NCBI GenBank assembly: GCA_003344405.1
Contig: NOWV01000046.1
Span: forward strand, 62,001 to 126,000
DNA from: Trichoplax sp. H2
Taxonomy: Eukaryota > Placozoa > Uniplacotomia > Trichoplacea
Length of the DNA: 64,000 bases
Direction of reading: 5' to 3'
Below the pieces are notes generated by a model. The model searched no databases and was not told the origin of the DNA. It saw only the letters and a list, made by a program, of their open reading frames with translations. The translations under genes and the position numbers were made by a program. Positions 52,046 to 64,000 of the stretch are shown in pieces; the first letter of the stretch is position 1; every line of letters starts with the position of its first letter.

Positions 52046-53107
52046 TCATTTAAATACTTGCGTAGCTCTTGGTTTATTCCTCTTTCCATGCTTTCTACTC
52101 TTGAGACTGCTGAATAATTTTATGATACCATCACGATATAGCTCGTTGGTTATGGCATACAGAAATGGATTAAGAGAGGAATTAGTTATAATTAGTATTT
52201 TAAAAGCTTTAGAAATATTTGGATCGAGCTGAATAACCTCAAACTGAAAGAGTGTAAAGTATAACTCATTCGGTAGCCAGCATACAATTAAAGCCATGGA
52301 TGCAGTAAATGCAGTAATGGTTGCACGTCGGCGAGTTATCGATTTATTAACATTATCGTTTTGGCCAATTTTCGTTAGGAAAAATAATCGCCGAGCAATA
52401 TCAATATAGCATAGGACAATAACGGTGACGGGTATAAATAAGCGTATAGTTTCCATAATTATAAAGAAGATATTTCGGGTTGCTTTATCATCAAAAACAG
52501 ATCCCCACTGACATGGTGGTATAAAAGCAGGATTAAATGTCTCGTTTAGTATATTCTCTATGGTTAATATTAACTGTCCGATGATAATGCAAGCTACCAT
52601 AATTCGACAATTTTTAACTGAGAATAATACTTTATAACGCCATGGTTGAGCAATAGCGAACCAACGTTCTAAAGTGATGGTTAAAACGAGGTAGATGGAG
52701 ATAAAACCAAGTGAGAATAGGAAATATTCTGAATCAATTAGCTTGCAATATAGGACACCTGCTGTACCATTAGGATAAGGAAATGCCTCCGCCGGGATAA
52801 CAAATCCAGGTGTAATAATTGCAAAAAGACCAGTGAGCATATCAATAATAGCTAAGCAAAATATTAAAGTATGTAGAGCTCCCTTCATAACTGCTCGTTG
52901 ATGGATACTAACCAAGCAAACGAGTAAATTACCAATAATTGCAACACTAGCTAACATACCAAATACAATATGGATGCCAACTGAAGTTTTAGGATCTTCA
53001 ACGATATTAGGAGTGGCCGTTACAGCTGTAGAAGCATTGGATGATAGTGTAGAATTCATAGTAGAATTGATCTGAGCAACAGTATCGGGAAATATGGTAA
53101 AATTCAT
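52046..53107 (-). CDS. Class A (rhodopsin-like) G protein-coupled receptor
   Basis: Single-exon 353-aa receptor at the plasma membrane; ligand unknown. The N-terminus is about 40 residues, Ser/Thr/Asn-rich, with potential N-glycosylation at Asn2, 14, 18 and 24. Seven hydrophobic segments follow. Class A landmarks: GN with Asn60 in TM1, LAIID with Asp89 in TM2, Cys121 at the top of TM3 and Cys199 in loop 2 as the expected disulfide, ERW (147-149) in place of DRY, CWLP (276-279) in TM6, and NPFLY (313-317) in TM7. A short basic tail (SRKHGKRNK) closes it. The ATG begins a full-length receptor, so I accept it. It stands alone, with several kb of gene-free DNA on each side. An intronless receptor with ERW fits lineage-specific GPCR expansions of early animals; I cannot assign a subfamily. 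Confidence 0.93.
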   Translation of the reverse strand: MNFTIFPDTVAQINSTMNSTLSSNASTAVTATPNIVEDPKTSVGIHIVFGMLASVAIIGNLLVCLVSIHQRAVMKGALHTLIFCLAIIDMLTGLFAIITPGFVIPAEAFPYPNGTAGVLYCKLIDSEYFLFSLGFISIYLVLTITLERWFAIAQPWRYKVLFSVKNCRIMVACIIIGQLILTIENILNETFNPAFIPPCQWGSVFDDKATRNIFFIIMETIRLFIPVTVIVLCYIDIARRLFFLTKIGQNDNVNKSITRRRATITAFTASMALIVCWLPNELYFTLFQFEVIQLDPNISKAFKILIITNSSLNPFLYAITNELYRDGIIKLFSSLKSRKHGKRNKPRATQVFK

Positions 53108-53530
53108 CTCGATCTTGATTATCGTGAAATGATGATTGGAGAAATAATTTTAAGGTGAATTTCCACAACCAAACCTACTTGAAGGGTTGAAATTCTTACA
53201 AATTTGAACTGATCAGACAGGAATAAGAATAATGCAGTAGAAATCTTCGTATCACTAGATCGGACAGGATTGCTTTACCTATACTGCTATAATAATTGGT
53301 TGCAACTAACCTCCAAAATGACGACTTATTTGATTGACTAAAATATCAATTAGACATGATAGTTCTGTAAAGTTAGTCTATCAGAATGAATACTTTATCG
53401 ATTTTGATTACAAAAGCCTTAACATATAATCCTTGCAATTTCGAATACCAATCTTTCAAATTTACAATCCAGTGGGATTAATGAGTGATTAGAAATAAAA
53501 GCAAACGAATAAATGGTAAGAATAATAATT

Positions 53531-53790
53531 AATTTAATCGAGTGACAAAGTGTGCGGTAGAAATTGAGAAGTGAAAATAAAGGCCAATAGCTTCCCAATC
53601 GATTATCAATCAATTTAATCGAGTAACAAAGTATACAGTAAAATTGAGAGAGGGTAATGAAAGCCAATAACTGCTCAATTGATTATTAATCAATTTAATT
53701 GAGTAACAAAGTATATAGAGAAAATGAGAGAGGATAATGAAGGTCAATAGCTGCCCAATCTATTATTCTTTCACCAATGGAGTAACTTAA
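53531..53790. repeat. ~80-bp minisatellite, three copies
   Basis: AATTTAAT(C/T)GAGT(A/G)ACAAAGT recurs at 53531, 53612 and 53692, each followed by GAGAG-GGTAATGAAAG-CAATA and CTGCTCAAT-type text. It lies about 0.4-0.7 kb upstream of the GPCR start codon. Confidence 0.85.
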
Positions 53791-55328
53791 ATATAGATTC
53801 AGTATTGAAATGGTAATAATGAAATAATCTTATCCCATGGCGCCGAAAAGATTTAAAAATAGAGATTCGTATAGATTCTATTTATCTAATTAAACGATTA
53901 TTATGATATTGATTTAGAGAGATATTAATGATAGCATAAATTAATTAAAAGGATAGTTAAAAATGAGAAACTGACATCAAAATAGAAGAAAATGAACTGT
54001 AATAATATTTTTTATTTTTAATTAATAAATAAATTAAATCAGCTGCAAATAGATGAATATCCACAAAAATTAGCTGATGAGTAATTTAAGCGGTAATATC
54101 ATTAACTCATAGAAAATGTACAGCTTGGATTTGTTTTAACTTTCCAATTATAGCTAATACTCTATATTAAATTAGGTCTTTGTTACAAATAGTGCTATCT
54201 TCTTCAGTGCATGTAATTACCTTTTCCAGTATGATTTTGATTGCTAATGGTGTCAATTTGGATTGAGAAATAATGACGAGAAATACCTTAGCAATGCATT
54301 TTGCCTATCTGTCCACCTGTGTTGATCACTAAGATGAATTGCAAACATACGGCAATATTCACGGATTGAAATATCTATATAGACCGAGAGAATGAGGAAG
54401 ATCAATACTATTCCGCGATGATGAGATATTATTGGCTATTCTAGATCGCTACGGATATTGCTCCTGCAAGTTAGGATAACACTCAATTAAAACTCCAATT
54501 TCTACAATAATATCATTGACTAATGTTGAATGCACCTGCTTCAGCTTCATAATGAACGGATTTGTCACTGTAGCAACAAAAAAAATTTAACAAAATAAAA
54601 TAAAATATTGATTATGTGGGGAAACAGATGCATTTTGCCATAACGTCGTTGTGTGCCACTTAACGAAATTCATTTCTTTCGATAATATTCAGCAAAGATA
54701 TTGGGCCCCTTCTATCCAGCCAGACTATCAAGCTAACAATATCAATTTTTTAGGCTATAGAATGCCGATTAAATATAGATGAAGGCATTTAAAAAAATAG
54801 ATCAATTTCTCTTCATGAATTTATTTATTTGTAATATGTATTAAGACCGATCAATAGTAAAAAATAAAAGCATATATTCATTCTCTATAGTTGCTATAAA
54901 AGATCATCAACAGATTAGCTTTGACCTGGGAAAATAATCAACAACAATATCTAAACATGATTAATGGACATTATTCTCCATTTTGATGAATGATAATAGC
55001 AGCGTTATAAAAAAAAAAATAAGATAAACAAAATGGCGAAATGACAAAATGATTGGGCCTAGACTTGAAGACTTTGACTATTCATCATCAATAAACCATT
55101 AGCATAATATGGTTAAACAATTAACTGAGCATTTTCAATTGGAGCAACTGTATTATTATAAAAATTAGGCTTATTAAAATATCTGCCTGCCATTTTGAGC
55201 TATAATTAAGGACTTGATAATCTATCTTCTTGCTTGCTATATTTAAGACAGAGGAAATTATAGAATTACTTCTTATGATGCATAACAACGTGTTAAACAG
55301 CACAATTGATTCCTTACTCCAAAGTGAT

Positions 55329-56440
55329 TAAACAGTCATTTTTTTTCTACAACAATAATACTTAAATATAGACCAATTCAATTTTCTATGCTTTCTACTT
55401 CCTCTGATTAGATATAGAATCGATAGGAAGTCATCAAATAGAAATTACAGTAAATAGTTCACTTTTACTGCGACAATAATAGTGAAATATGGAACAATCA
55501 ATTTTTTATGCTTTCCACTTTCCTCCGATATAATCAATAAGTAATCATCAAACGGAAAATGCAATAAACAGTCCATATTTACTACGATAATAAAAGTGAA
55601 ATAGTGATTAATTGAATTTTTCGAGGTTTTCTACTTTTCTACGATATAATCAATGAATAATTACATTATCAAACTGAAAATACAGTAAACAGTCCATTTT
55701 ACGACGATCATACTGTAATAGTTCAATAGTGGTTAATTTAATTTTCCATGCTTTCTACTTGCCTCCGGTNNNNNNNNNNNNNNNNNNNNAAATAGAAATT
55801 ACAGTAAATAGTTCACTTTTACTGCGACAATAATAGTGAAATATGGAACAATCAATTTTTTATGCTTTCCACTTTCCTCCGATATAATCAATAAGTAATC
55901 ATCAAACGGAAAATGCAATAAACAGTCCATATTTACTACGACAATAATACAATGTTGATCGACCCAATTTTCTATACTTTCTTCCAATAAGACGTATAAT
56001 TAATATGTTGGCGTATTAATATAAGATTCATCAAACAGAAAACACACTAAACAGTCCATTTTTACAACGACAATAATAGTGAAATAGTCATCAATCGAAT
56101 TTCAAGATTTTCTGCTTTCCTCCGATATAATCAATAAGTAATCACCGAACGGAAAATGCAATGAACAGTCCATATTTACTACGACAATAATAGTGAAATA
56201 GTGATTAATTGAATTTTCGAGGTTTTCTACTTTTCTACGATATAATCAATGAATAATTACATTATCAAACTGAAAATACAGTAAACAGTCCATTTTATGA
56301 CGATCATACTGTAATAGTTCAATAGGGGTTTATTTAATTTTCCATGCTTTCTACTTGCCTCCGGTTAGACGTATAGCTTATATATATAATCAATGAGTAG
56401 TCATCAAACGGAAAATACTATAAACAGTCCTATTACAATA
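55329..56440. repeat. ~118-bp minisatellite array with higher-order structure
   Basis: Units repeat AAACAGTCCATTTTTACTACGA-like starts (split by copy), CAATAATAGTGAAATA, CAATTTTCTATGCTTTCTAC and CCTCCGATATAATCAATAAG. At least eight copies of varied divergence. The array is interrupted by 20 N at 55770-55789, and the sequence just after the gap repeats that starting at 55436 almost exactly. Confidence 0.85.
55770..55789. other. Assembly gap (20 N)
   Basis: Twenty consecutive N within the ~118-bp array. The true length is unknown and a fixed 20-N spacer is typical of scaffolding. Confidence 0.98.
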
Positions 56441-58746
56441 ATCGATGCAATCAATTTTTAGGTTAAAAAATATTTACTTCCATCAATATGAAATCATCTT
56501 TCGAATAATCTTAAATCCCCAATAAGGATAGCATGGATCAGTAAGATTATACTGTGATTAAAACGACCAAGCTTGTTGATTACGATATGCAATTATAACG
56601 TTAATACAAAATAAGTTAATGATTAATGAATATAGTCAGTGGCCGGTCATCTTACGACATTATTGATCCATATATTTACCCTTCCTCAATAGAATAGCAT
56701 TGGAGAGGAAATAGTGAACAATATTCTAGTAGATTATTGATTTATTCTATTAACCATATTTATTTGTATACCACTACATGGATACCAAGTAGAATACTAA
56801 CTGAAGATTTTACCCTAATCTGTTATAAGCTAGTTATGCATGTAAATTAAATTAACTTGTCTGTATGTTACGATCTTCATTGATCACTTCTCCTAATTCC
56901 TGCCCTTTACTTACATAGTACAGAGTTCAAGCGCTAAATTATTTATAGACTAAAGTTACTTTGCTCTGTATTTTAAAAGTACGGTTAATCTAGCGTTTGA
57001 TAGGTATCTGTGTTCGTAATCCAAGCTGAAACAGATGCAATTTAGTAGTAGATCGTTTTAATTCGAATAGTTGGTAAAATCTTATCTAGCTGCCAGAGAT
57101 ATTTCAACAAGGATTCATTTTACCTGAGTTTCAATTTATTTCAATAAAGTCATGCAGCATCAAAGTATACCAAGGAGATGGCATATTTTCATTAAATCCT
57201 TGTTCGATCATAAATTATTACATAAACGATACCGGTTTTTAATCTTGCTAGGTCGGAGTAATTAAAATTTAAATATCTGTTGTATGCGATCCTATGCAGG
57301 ATTGCATATTGGGCAATCAATTAAAAAATAGGATCAATCATAAAAGTAAATCGAAGGCCGTCCATACTCTGCACCATAAAATTAAATAAATAATGAGATC
57401 AGGTATTAAATGCATCTATTTTCAAATAGCACTATGAAGTGATATCACGCATGTATACTCCAATTTAGCGATTTCTAGCCAAGTAGGAAGTGGTTTGCCT
57501 CTATTCCTCTCTATATACTATGAAAGGCGAAATAAATGATCATTAATAATGATACTAATGTAACATGAATATCGTAACACTTTGGAGCTTTTAACAGATA
57601 TAGATTAAATATTATAAGTAGTTTCTAAATACATTTTCCTTCACAATAATTAAAAGTTCAATGTTTATACAGGAAGAATTACCTTTTCTCTTAATCTCTA
57701 TTCTCTATCAATCGTCATGATCTACCTGAAATTAATCATGGACTAGCTGTTATATATATATATACCCGTATTACATATGTATAGGTTTCAGCTTTCGCAA
57801 ATTATCCACTGTATCCCTTCTAATATTATTACTACAGGTAATATGAGAAGGATCACGGTACGGTATTTATTCAGACTTGCATCACAAGAGCAGATATTAT
57901 TAGCCCCTATATAAATTCCTATTAAAGAGGCCGACTACTATAAACACTTTGTAATAATGGTACAATTCTACTAAAGAAACCCTCCGCTATGAATGATTCT
58001 AATTAAAATTATTTTTAGCAGATAAAAGAGACAGATTTGCGTATTTAAAAACTAGCCCTTGAACTATTAATGTTACATATTTAATCAGAACTTCATTTCC
58101 ATTTATGATCTACTGATTAATATTTTTTATATTCGTTAGGAAGTAGGAAAATTGTGCAAAATATCATAATAAGAATGGCGTTGTTTATCGTTTACTATCC
58201 TGGAAAATTTTTAATATTTTGTGAAAATAATCATGTGATTAAAATTAATAGTTAAATATGAATTTCATTTATTTAGCATACTACATCATATAGCAAGTCA
58301 TACGAGTGAGATAGATATATTAAGGTTAGGCTTGGGGTTACTGTAAGTCTAATTTAAATAAGCTTGCATAGTAAGATTTATTCTAGAAATAAGTTAAGAT
58401 TAGGCTAGTTAACAAAACTCTTGTTTAGAATAATTGTGTATTGCTATTGTAATTTTCGATTACCTTTTTACTTCATTCAAAATCATAAAATTTAACTCCA
58501 ATATTCTTTTCAACTCTGGATTACAAATAAGATATTCTAGCTTGTGTTTAAGATTATTAACTAAGTAGATACCATAATCAATATATTGCAGACTTTTTCG
58601 ATTTGTAGTTTAGGAATCATAAGTAATGATATTAAAAGAGAGAACAGATTATTTCATGTCCGAAATGCGCTACATGCTATATAAAACTTCATTCTAGTAT
58701 ATATCTTTTAGGTAATATGTTTATGACAGGCTAGGAATCTTTCCCA

Positions 58747-59863
58747 TTGTAAGTATAACTTTTTTATTAGTATTTGTTATAAGATGATCATTTTAAGCTG
58801 TTAAGATGGTCATTTAAAGCTAAATACACAATAATTGATGATAAGTGTATTAATGATTAATTTACAGGTTGTTTATTAGGGTGAGCTATCACTTTAATCC
58901 GAGGAGAAAATAATTAATGACCTTGGGTTTCTTAGAAATATGTATACATGTGTCATGTTCTGTAATAGTTACATAATTAGTATGTTACCTTCTTTCTATA
59001 TATGGTTAAATATCACGATGTTATCACGTCAGGCGTATATATAGATGTAGTTATGGTACTATATTAAGGTTATCTATATATGTATTCTCATGTTGCCATA
59101 CTTGGCATGATAGTCTATTTGTAATGTCTAAATTAGGGAAACCTTTCTGTTAGTGATGATCTTGTGATCTACATTAGTAGATCAAAGGTCACAATAAAGA
59201 AAGTATATAAACTCTTCATTTTAACAGTAAAGTTAGTTCTTCAACTTAATTACTGGGTCTCCTTGCTGAGTGCAGATCTAGTACTTGTTACAAAATTTGG
59301 AAGTTGTAACAACATGATCGTCTTCATAAATAGTATTTTACATAAATGTATGATAAGCTATTTTTATAGCATGATTATGAAATCATTATAGGAACAAAGA
59401 CTAAACCGTATAAATTATATTGCTTTAATATTTCATATCATAAACTAGATTCATCTATCGATTACTTAGATGTTCCTNNNNNNNNNNNNNNNNNNNNATT
59501 GTAAGTATAACTTTTTTATTAGTATTTGTTATAAGATGATCATTTTAAGCTGTTAAGATGGCCATTTAAAGCTAAATACACAATAATTGATGATGAATGT
59601 ATTAATAATTAATTTGCAGGTTGTTTATTAGGGTGAGCTATCACTTTAATCCGAGGAGAAAATAATTAATGACCTTGGGTTTCTTAGAAATATGTATACA
59701 TGATAGTCTTCATAAATAGTATTTTACATAAATGTATGATCAGCTATTTTTATAGCATGATTATGAAATCATTATAGGAACAAAGACTAAACCGTATAAA
59801 TTATATTGCTTTAATATTTCATATCATATACTAGATTCATCTATCGATTACTTAGATGTTCCT
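58747..59863. repeat. Direct duplication flanking an assembly gap
   Basis: 58747-59477 (before the gap) and 59498-59863 (after it) are near-identical from ATTGTAAGTATAAC to GATTACTTAGATGTTCCT. The second lacks a 366-bp block corresponding to 58951-59316; both ends of that block carry ACATG. A scattering of single-base differences remains. This pattern suits two haplotypes placed side by side. Confidence 0.85.
59478..59497. other. Assembly gap (20 N)
   Basis: Twenty N between the two copies of the duplicated segment described at 58747-59863. Confidence 0.98.
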
Positions 59864-61134
59864 AACCCTGGTAAAGAAAAGATTTTTTTATAGGATGATT
59901 ATAAATCTCATTTTCATATTTTTGGGTAATTATTAAGACTGCGGACTAGTACTATGAATATCTTGGCGATCATACTTGTTATTAATAAATATAAATTATA
60001 CTCTGAAAATTGCAACAATAGTTAAAATTTTCATATTAATTCATTCACTTTGCAACTGTAAAGAACTTATGAGTATTTAGAAATTAAATGCTGTCCTCAT
60101 GCTGTATGGTTCGCCGTAAAGCAAAATTGTTAAGTTTGTGATTTGTTAAATATCTGATGAAAATTTACTCCAATATCTAAAAGTATTTTATATCATCAAA
60201 AACTGTTATACAACGTCAGAAATTTTTTTCGATCTTATGCCGATATTGTCTTGTCTTGGCTATATTATAATCAACATCATTAATAATTCGTACTCTATCT
60301 CTATTTACGCTCTATAGACTCTCGTGGGTAAGCACGTACGCAAGTCATAATAGTATTTAGCATCCCAACTATTGCAGCTTCAGATTCTAGTCTCAGAAAA
60401 TGAACTATAAAGGCAGAAAGGGTTTACTAATATCAATTATCATACAACAACATATAAAAATCACATTTGACATTTTATCTCTAGATGCAGTGCATGAGCA
60501 GTTCTTAAAATTTTCAGATAGTCATATCGCAAAACGTTCGAATTAATCAAAAAAATTTTAAGTTCATCTAGGACATCATTTTTATAATACGAACATATAC
60601 AGTTTATAAATACGTATTTCTCTTTTTCAGATTTAAAGAATAATGAATCAAGAGGCGGGAAAACAAATACGAAGTCTATCTCTATCATTAACAATTCTCT
60701 CAATATTTAACTCTATCAGTATTATTTCTGGACTGGTTCAACCATACTATTTAACGATGTTAGAACTGGAATAAAACAAAATTTATTTCCAGCAAAAAAT
60801 TGTATTCGGAAGCTGGCGATGTGAAGTACAATCAATCTATCAAGTGCAGAACAGTATGATCAATCTTACGCTACTGTTCTAGCCTTGTAAGATTACATCG
60901 AGGAAAATAAAATTATCTATATGATGTCGAAATCGAGTTAGCTATAGACAGATGAAATAATTATAATAAGATATGATATCAGGAATGTTATTTTGTTTAG
61001 GATATATTCAGTCTATAGCAGTTTAAATAAAAACAGAATAGAGAATATATTTCCTAGCGTCTTTTCGAAAGGAGATATTACTATTCTATCAGATTATATA
61101 ATAGCTGCGCTGCCCCTCTAGATTGTAAAAACAA

Positions 61135-61140
61135 TTTATT
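61135..61140 (-). terminator. Candidate poly(A) signal of the ABCD gene
   Basis: Minus-strand AATAAA about 70 nt beyond the ABCD stop codon, a usual distance for a 3' UTR. AT-rich DNA makes chance matches common. Confidence 0.35.
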
Positions 61141-61210
61141 TTTACATCGCGCAATATAGTACACGTGTAGAAAGTAAAAGTTAGTATACGCGTAAGTTTA
61201 CGAATTATAG

Positions 61211-63183
61211 TTATTCATAACGATAGTTGTCTTCAGCTTTTGTTAGAACTGAATCTTCACCAAGAAGAGAACATAGTTCTAATAAGCGTTTTTGCATTAA
61301 TGGAACACCAGCTAATTGCGATTCTAACTTTTCCTTTTCATCTTTAAGTGATAATCTTGCTTCCGTGTTTAATTCTTCTAAACGCCAGCCTCCTTCACCA
61401 TCGAACTGTAGTACATGCGTATGATATTTCCTATAGTTGATATCATAGGAGTAGAGTAATTTTATTAATGGTTACTTAAAAATATGTGTGTATTGACTGT
61501 ATATAATTTTGTAATTTATACAGCATTTAGAATTTTAACTACCATAATGAAGGCCGATGAGAAATGGACAGAAGAATGATTCCTTTATCTTTAGCAACTT
61601 GATAGATTTTACCTTCAACGTCAATGCTAACTGCACTCGTACATTCGTCTAAAAGAGCAAACTTTGGCCTGATAGAGAATTTATATCAGTTAACATAGCA
61701 AATACATAAATAAATGTCGACCAATAAACTAAAATGGTAACATAGTCATATATTACACTCACTTATGATAAAATAAACGAGCAGTGCCTACTCTTTGCTT
61801 TTCACCACCTGATAGCACATCCGACCAATCATTTATCGCATCCCATCCTTTGTAATAAAAATAGCAATTAGAAGAAGTAAGACCTCAAATGATTAATGAT
61901 CAATTAATAAATCCATTTAAAATAGCTTGTATTAAGCAATCTTGAACATTTATACCTCCTTCCCGTTGGACTACATAATTTAAGCAAACAATGTCTAAAA
62001 TATCCTCTAAATCGGCGTCAGATATCCCCTTTGATTCCATATCAGCCTTCGTATCTGGATAAATGATTTGATCTCGTAGAGTACCCAATGACATATATGG
62101 TCTGTAAAATGAATTTCATTGATTGTATTTTAATAGTTGTTTTGTAAAGTCAAAATGAACTAATCGATATTCTGTTGGTTCATTACCTTTGTGGAATATA
62201 GAATAACGATGATACAGGAGGTTTTTTCATTTCACCCTTAAAAATTGGCCAAAGCCCGCTAAGAATTCGAAACAATGAGCTTTTACCGCAGCCATTAGGG
62301 CCAGTAATTAATAGATGCATGCCATCTGTAATCTATCATAACGATAGTCAAGTAATAATTCAATTTATATTCTATGAGCACAGATCTTTACGTTAGAATA
62401 GAGCTTTTTCTATCAACGAAGCCATGGACGATTATTACCTGTAATGTTAAATTGGGAACGATAACATCACCATTCGGTGTAACTACAGCCACTTTATTTA
62501 GCTGGATCGTAAAATCTTGGCTTTCTGTAACGTTGCCCCTTTTATTAATATCAAGGCTTCCAGTTTGTATCCCTTCATCATCATTAATATTATTGTTTTT
62601 GGAGACAGTTTTCCTTACATAATGTCCGTCACTAATATCTTTAAAGACCATCAACATGTCATAAACACGAGATGTATACCCAGCTAATTCCGTTATCTAC
62701 AGTTTAATAAATTTATAATTTTAAAAATAAATGATTGATAATAATTTATAAAAACCATTTAGAAAAATCATCGGACAATGTGACATAATTACACCAATCT
62801 CTTGTATACTTATGGCTTAACCTATTAACTATACCTTGTATATTTAACTAATTAATCCAACCTACCTCTTTTAACGATGACATAATCCTTTCAAATGCAT
62901 CAGCTGTCGAAGCAAGGAGATGACGAGCGGTAGTTAAGGTTTGAGTTCTTTCGCTGACTACATCAATTTTTGGTAGAGTAGTTTCACCGGATTCTGTAGT
63001 AGAATCAACATCTTCATCTCGATTTAATAAGACAGGCAAAGCAATCATGACCATCCCAGTAGCACTCCAACAATATTTCATGAGGAATTGCTCCAGCACT
63101 ACATACCAAAGTCTCTTTTTAAAGATCATTTCCAAATGGTTGGCTAAGACGCGATAGCTTTGATAAAGGAGATTGTGCTCGAC
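61211..63183 (-). CDS. ABCD1: Peroxisomal ABC half-transporter, ABCD1/2 (ALDP) type, 3' part
   Basis: Imports very-long-chain acyl-CoA into peroxisomes in the known ABCD1/2 proteins. Seven 3'-terminal exons give 432 aa: 63183-62866, 62696-62439, 62332-62187, 62101-61956, 61847-61763, 61668-61543, 61430-61211. The first begins in phase 0 at a CTAG acceptor with [12 protein letters not shown], so the N-terminal half and start codon lie upstream, apparently beyond the window. Seen in order: [14 protein letters not shown], a membrane segment, [25 protein letters not shown], Walker [27 protein letters not shown] (Q-loop region), signature LSGGEKQR, Walker [10 protein letters not shown], and the switch His in SISHRPSLW. 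The C-terminus ([28 protein letters not shown]) matches ABCD1/ABCD2 rather than ABCD3 or ABCD4. Partial, otherwise intact. Confidence 0.93.
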
Positions 63184-64000
63184 CTAGATTACGATATATT
63201 AACAGGAAGTCATGATTACGGTTTAGGTAGATCATCACTCCATCTATTAGCAAACTAGTAAGTAAGTAAAGTATTGGATTATTGCCGCATGATATTATTT
63301 TCCAATTAAACCTCTATACTCGTTGATACCCTTAAGTACTGAAAAATGGAATTACTATTCTTTACTAAACCCTCGCAATTGAGCTACCAACTTACGATTA
63401 GAGTAGTAAAATAATTATATAGATTTATACTAAGGTAATTTTATTGATATGTGCTTCTATTCAAGGAGAAGAGATTCTAAGTAAATAGAATCGAATACTC
63501 AGGTAAGCAATAACAATGTTATAGAATATTGAATGAATTAATTATTTATCATACTGCCATTATTGAATGAATAAAGTAATTAACGTTAGTAAATAAAAAG
63601 CCCTTCTCCAATTAGAATAAGCAGGTAATGTCTAATCAGGCGGACAACCAACATCTTTAATCCAATATCTAGTGGTCCATCATTACTACTATTGGATCAT
63701 CTACAACCTGCAGTACTATAGTCAAATATAGGCGTAGTTAGCATTACTAAAATACTGTACACTTTCTCTTAGTGTAATACGGTAGTCCTTAACGATATGA
63801 AATCAATATCCATTGGCCTTAACTGTAGAATAAAATTGGCTCCTTTTTCATAATTTAATTGTGAGTTTGTCCAGCTGAATGTGCAGTGCAGTTGCCGTAA
63901 CTAAGGCATTTATTTAACTATCCATTTTCTTAATAAAGAAATTCTTGTCTAAAAATTACGGTAAAATATTATGCGATCCAATAGCCATAGAATATCCTTG
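63184..64000. other. Intron or 5' flank of the ABCD gene
   Basis: I looked on the minus strand for the exon that should precede 63183, expected to encode the segment around the family's ANSEEIAFYGG motif, and did not find it. This stretch is therefore probably a long intron. Nothing else recognised. Confidence 0.5.

Larger units (their letters stand above)
53108..61210. other. Gene-free AT-rich region with minisatellites and gaps
   Basis: 8.1 kb with no exon I can support. It contains an 80-bp array next to the GPCR 5' side, a ~118-bp array with an internal N-gap, and a duplicated segment flanking a second N-gap. The minus-strand frame at 60461-60703 (80 aa) is the longest in this region and resembles nothing I know. 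Confidence 0.55.

Noticed and set aside
58951-59316. 366-bp block as a transposable element
   Set aside because: Only a weak hint of terminal inverted repeats and a short ACATG at each border; kept as an indel until a genome search shows other copies.
60461-60703. 80-aa minus-strand frame
   Set aside because: No recognisable motif, no clear splice partners and AT-rich composition; could be chance.
62374-62622. Plus-strand frame over an ABCD exon
   Set aside because: Antisense shadow of the exon encoding [11 protein letters not shown].

Overview
The window is nuclear DNA from an animal with an AT-rich genome, compact multi-exon genes (exons often 42-130 bp, introns often 80-300 bp, GT/AG borders) and long gene-free stretches filled with degenerate tandem repeats. 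The gene content is metazoan: a type II PKA regulatory subunit, two bifunctional PFK-2/FBPase-2 enzymes, two DD3-3-like extracellular proteins, an intronless class A GPCR and a peroxisomal ABCD half-transporter. A placozoan (Trichoplax/Hoilungia type) is my best guess from composition, gene structure and the DD3-3 family; this is inference.

Layout. 1-8.2 kb: repeat-rich spacer. 8.2-14.6 kb (+): PKA RII, 15 exons. 15.3-19.5 kb (-): PFKFB copy B, 17 exons. 24.6-31.5 kb (+): PFKFB copy A, 18-19 exons. 32.7-38.8 kb (-): DD3-3-like copy C, 14 exons, membrane-anchored. 41.3-45.7 kb (+): DD3-3-like copy D, 8 exons, no anchor seen. 45.7-52.0 kb: no gene seen. 52.0-53.1 kb (-): GPCR. 53.1-61.2 kb: no gene seen, minisatellites and two 20-N assembly gaps. 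61.2-63.2 kb (-): the 3' part of an ABCD1/2-type gene whose 5' part lies beyond the window.

The most striking architecture is two successive head-to-head (divergent) paralog pairs, PFKFB B/A and DD3-3 C/D. In each pair the two 5' ends face a 2.5-5 kb spacer that looks less AT-rich than its surroundings and carries tandem repeats and GTACAGT/ACTGTAC-type inverted repeats. The PFKFB copies share 16 intron positions and phases; the DD3-3 copies differ strongly in intron number and in their C-terminus. The PFKFB copies also look partly specialised: B keeps a canonical kinase motif, while A has lost parts of it and keeps the bisphosphatase motifs.

All exon models were read by hand from splice consensus, frame continuity and family similarity; no transcript or database search was available.
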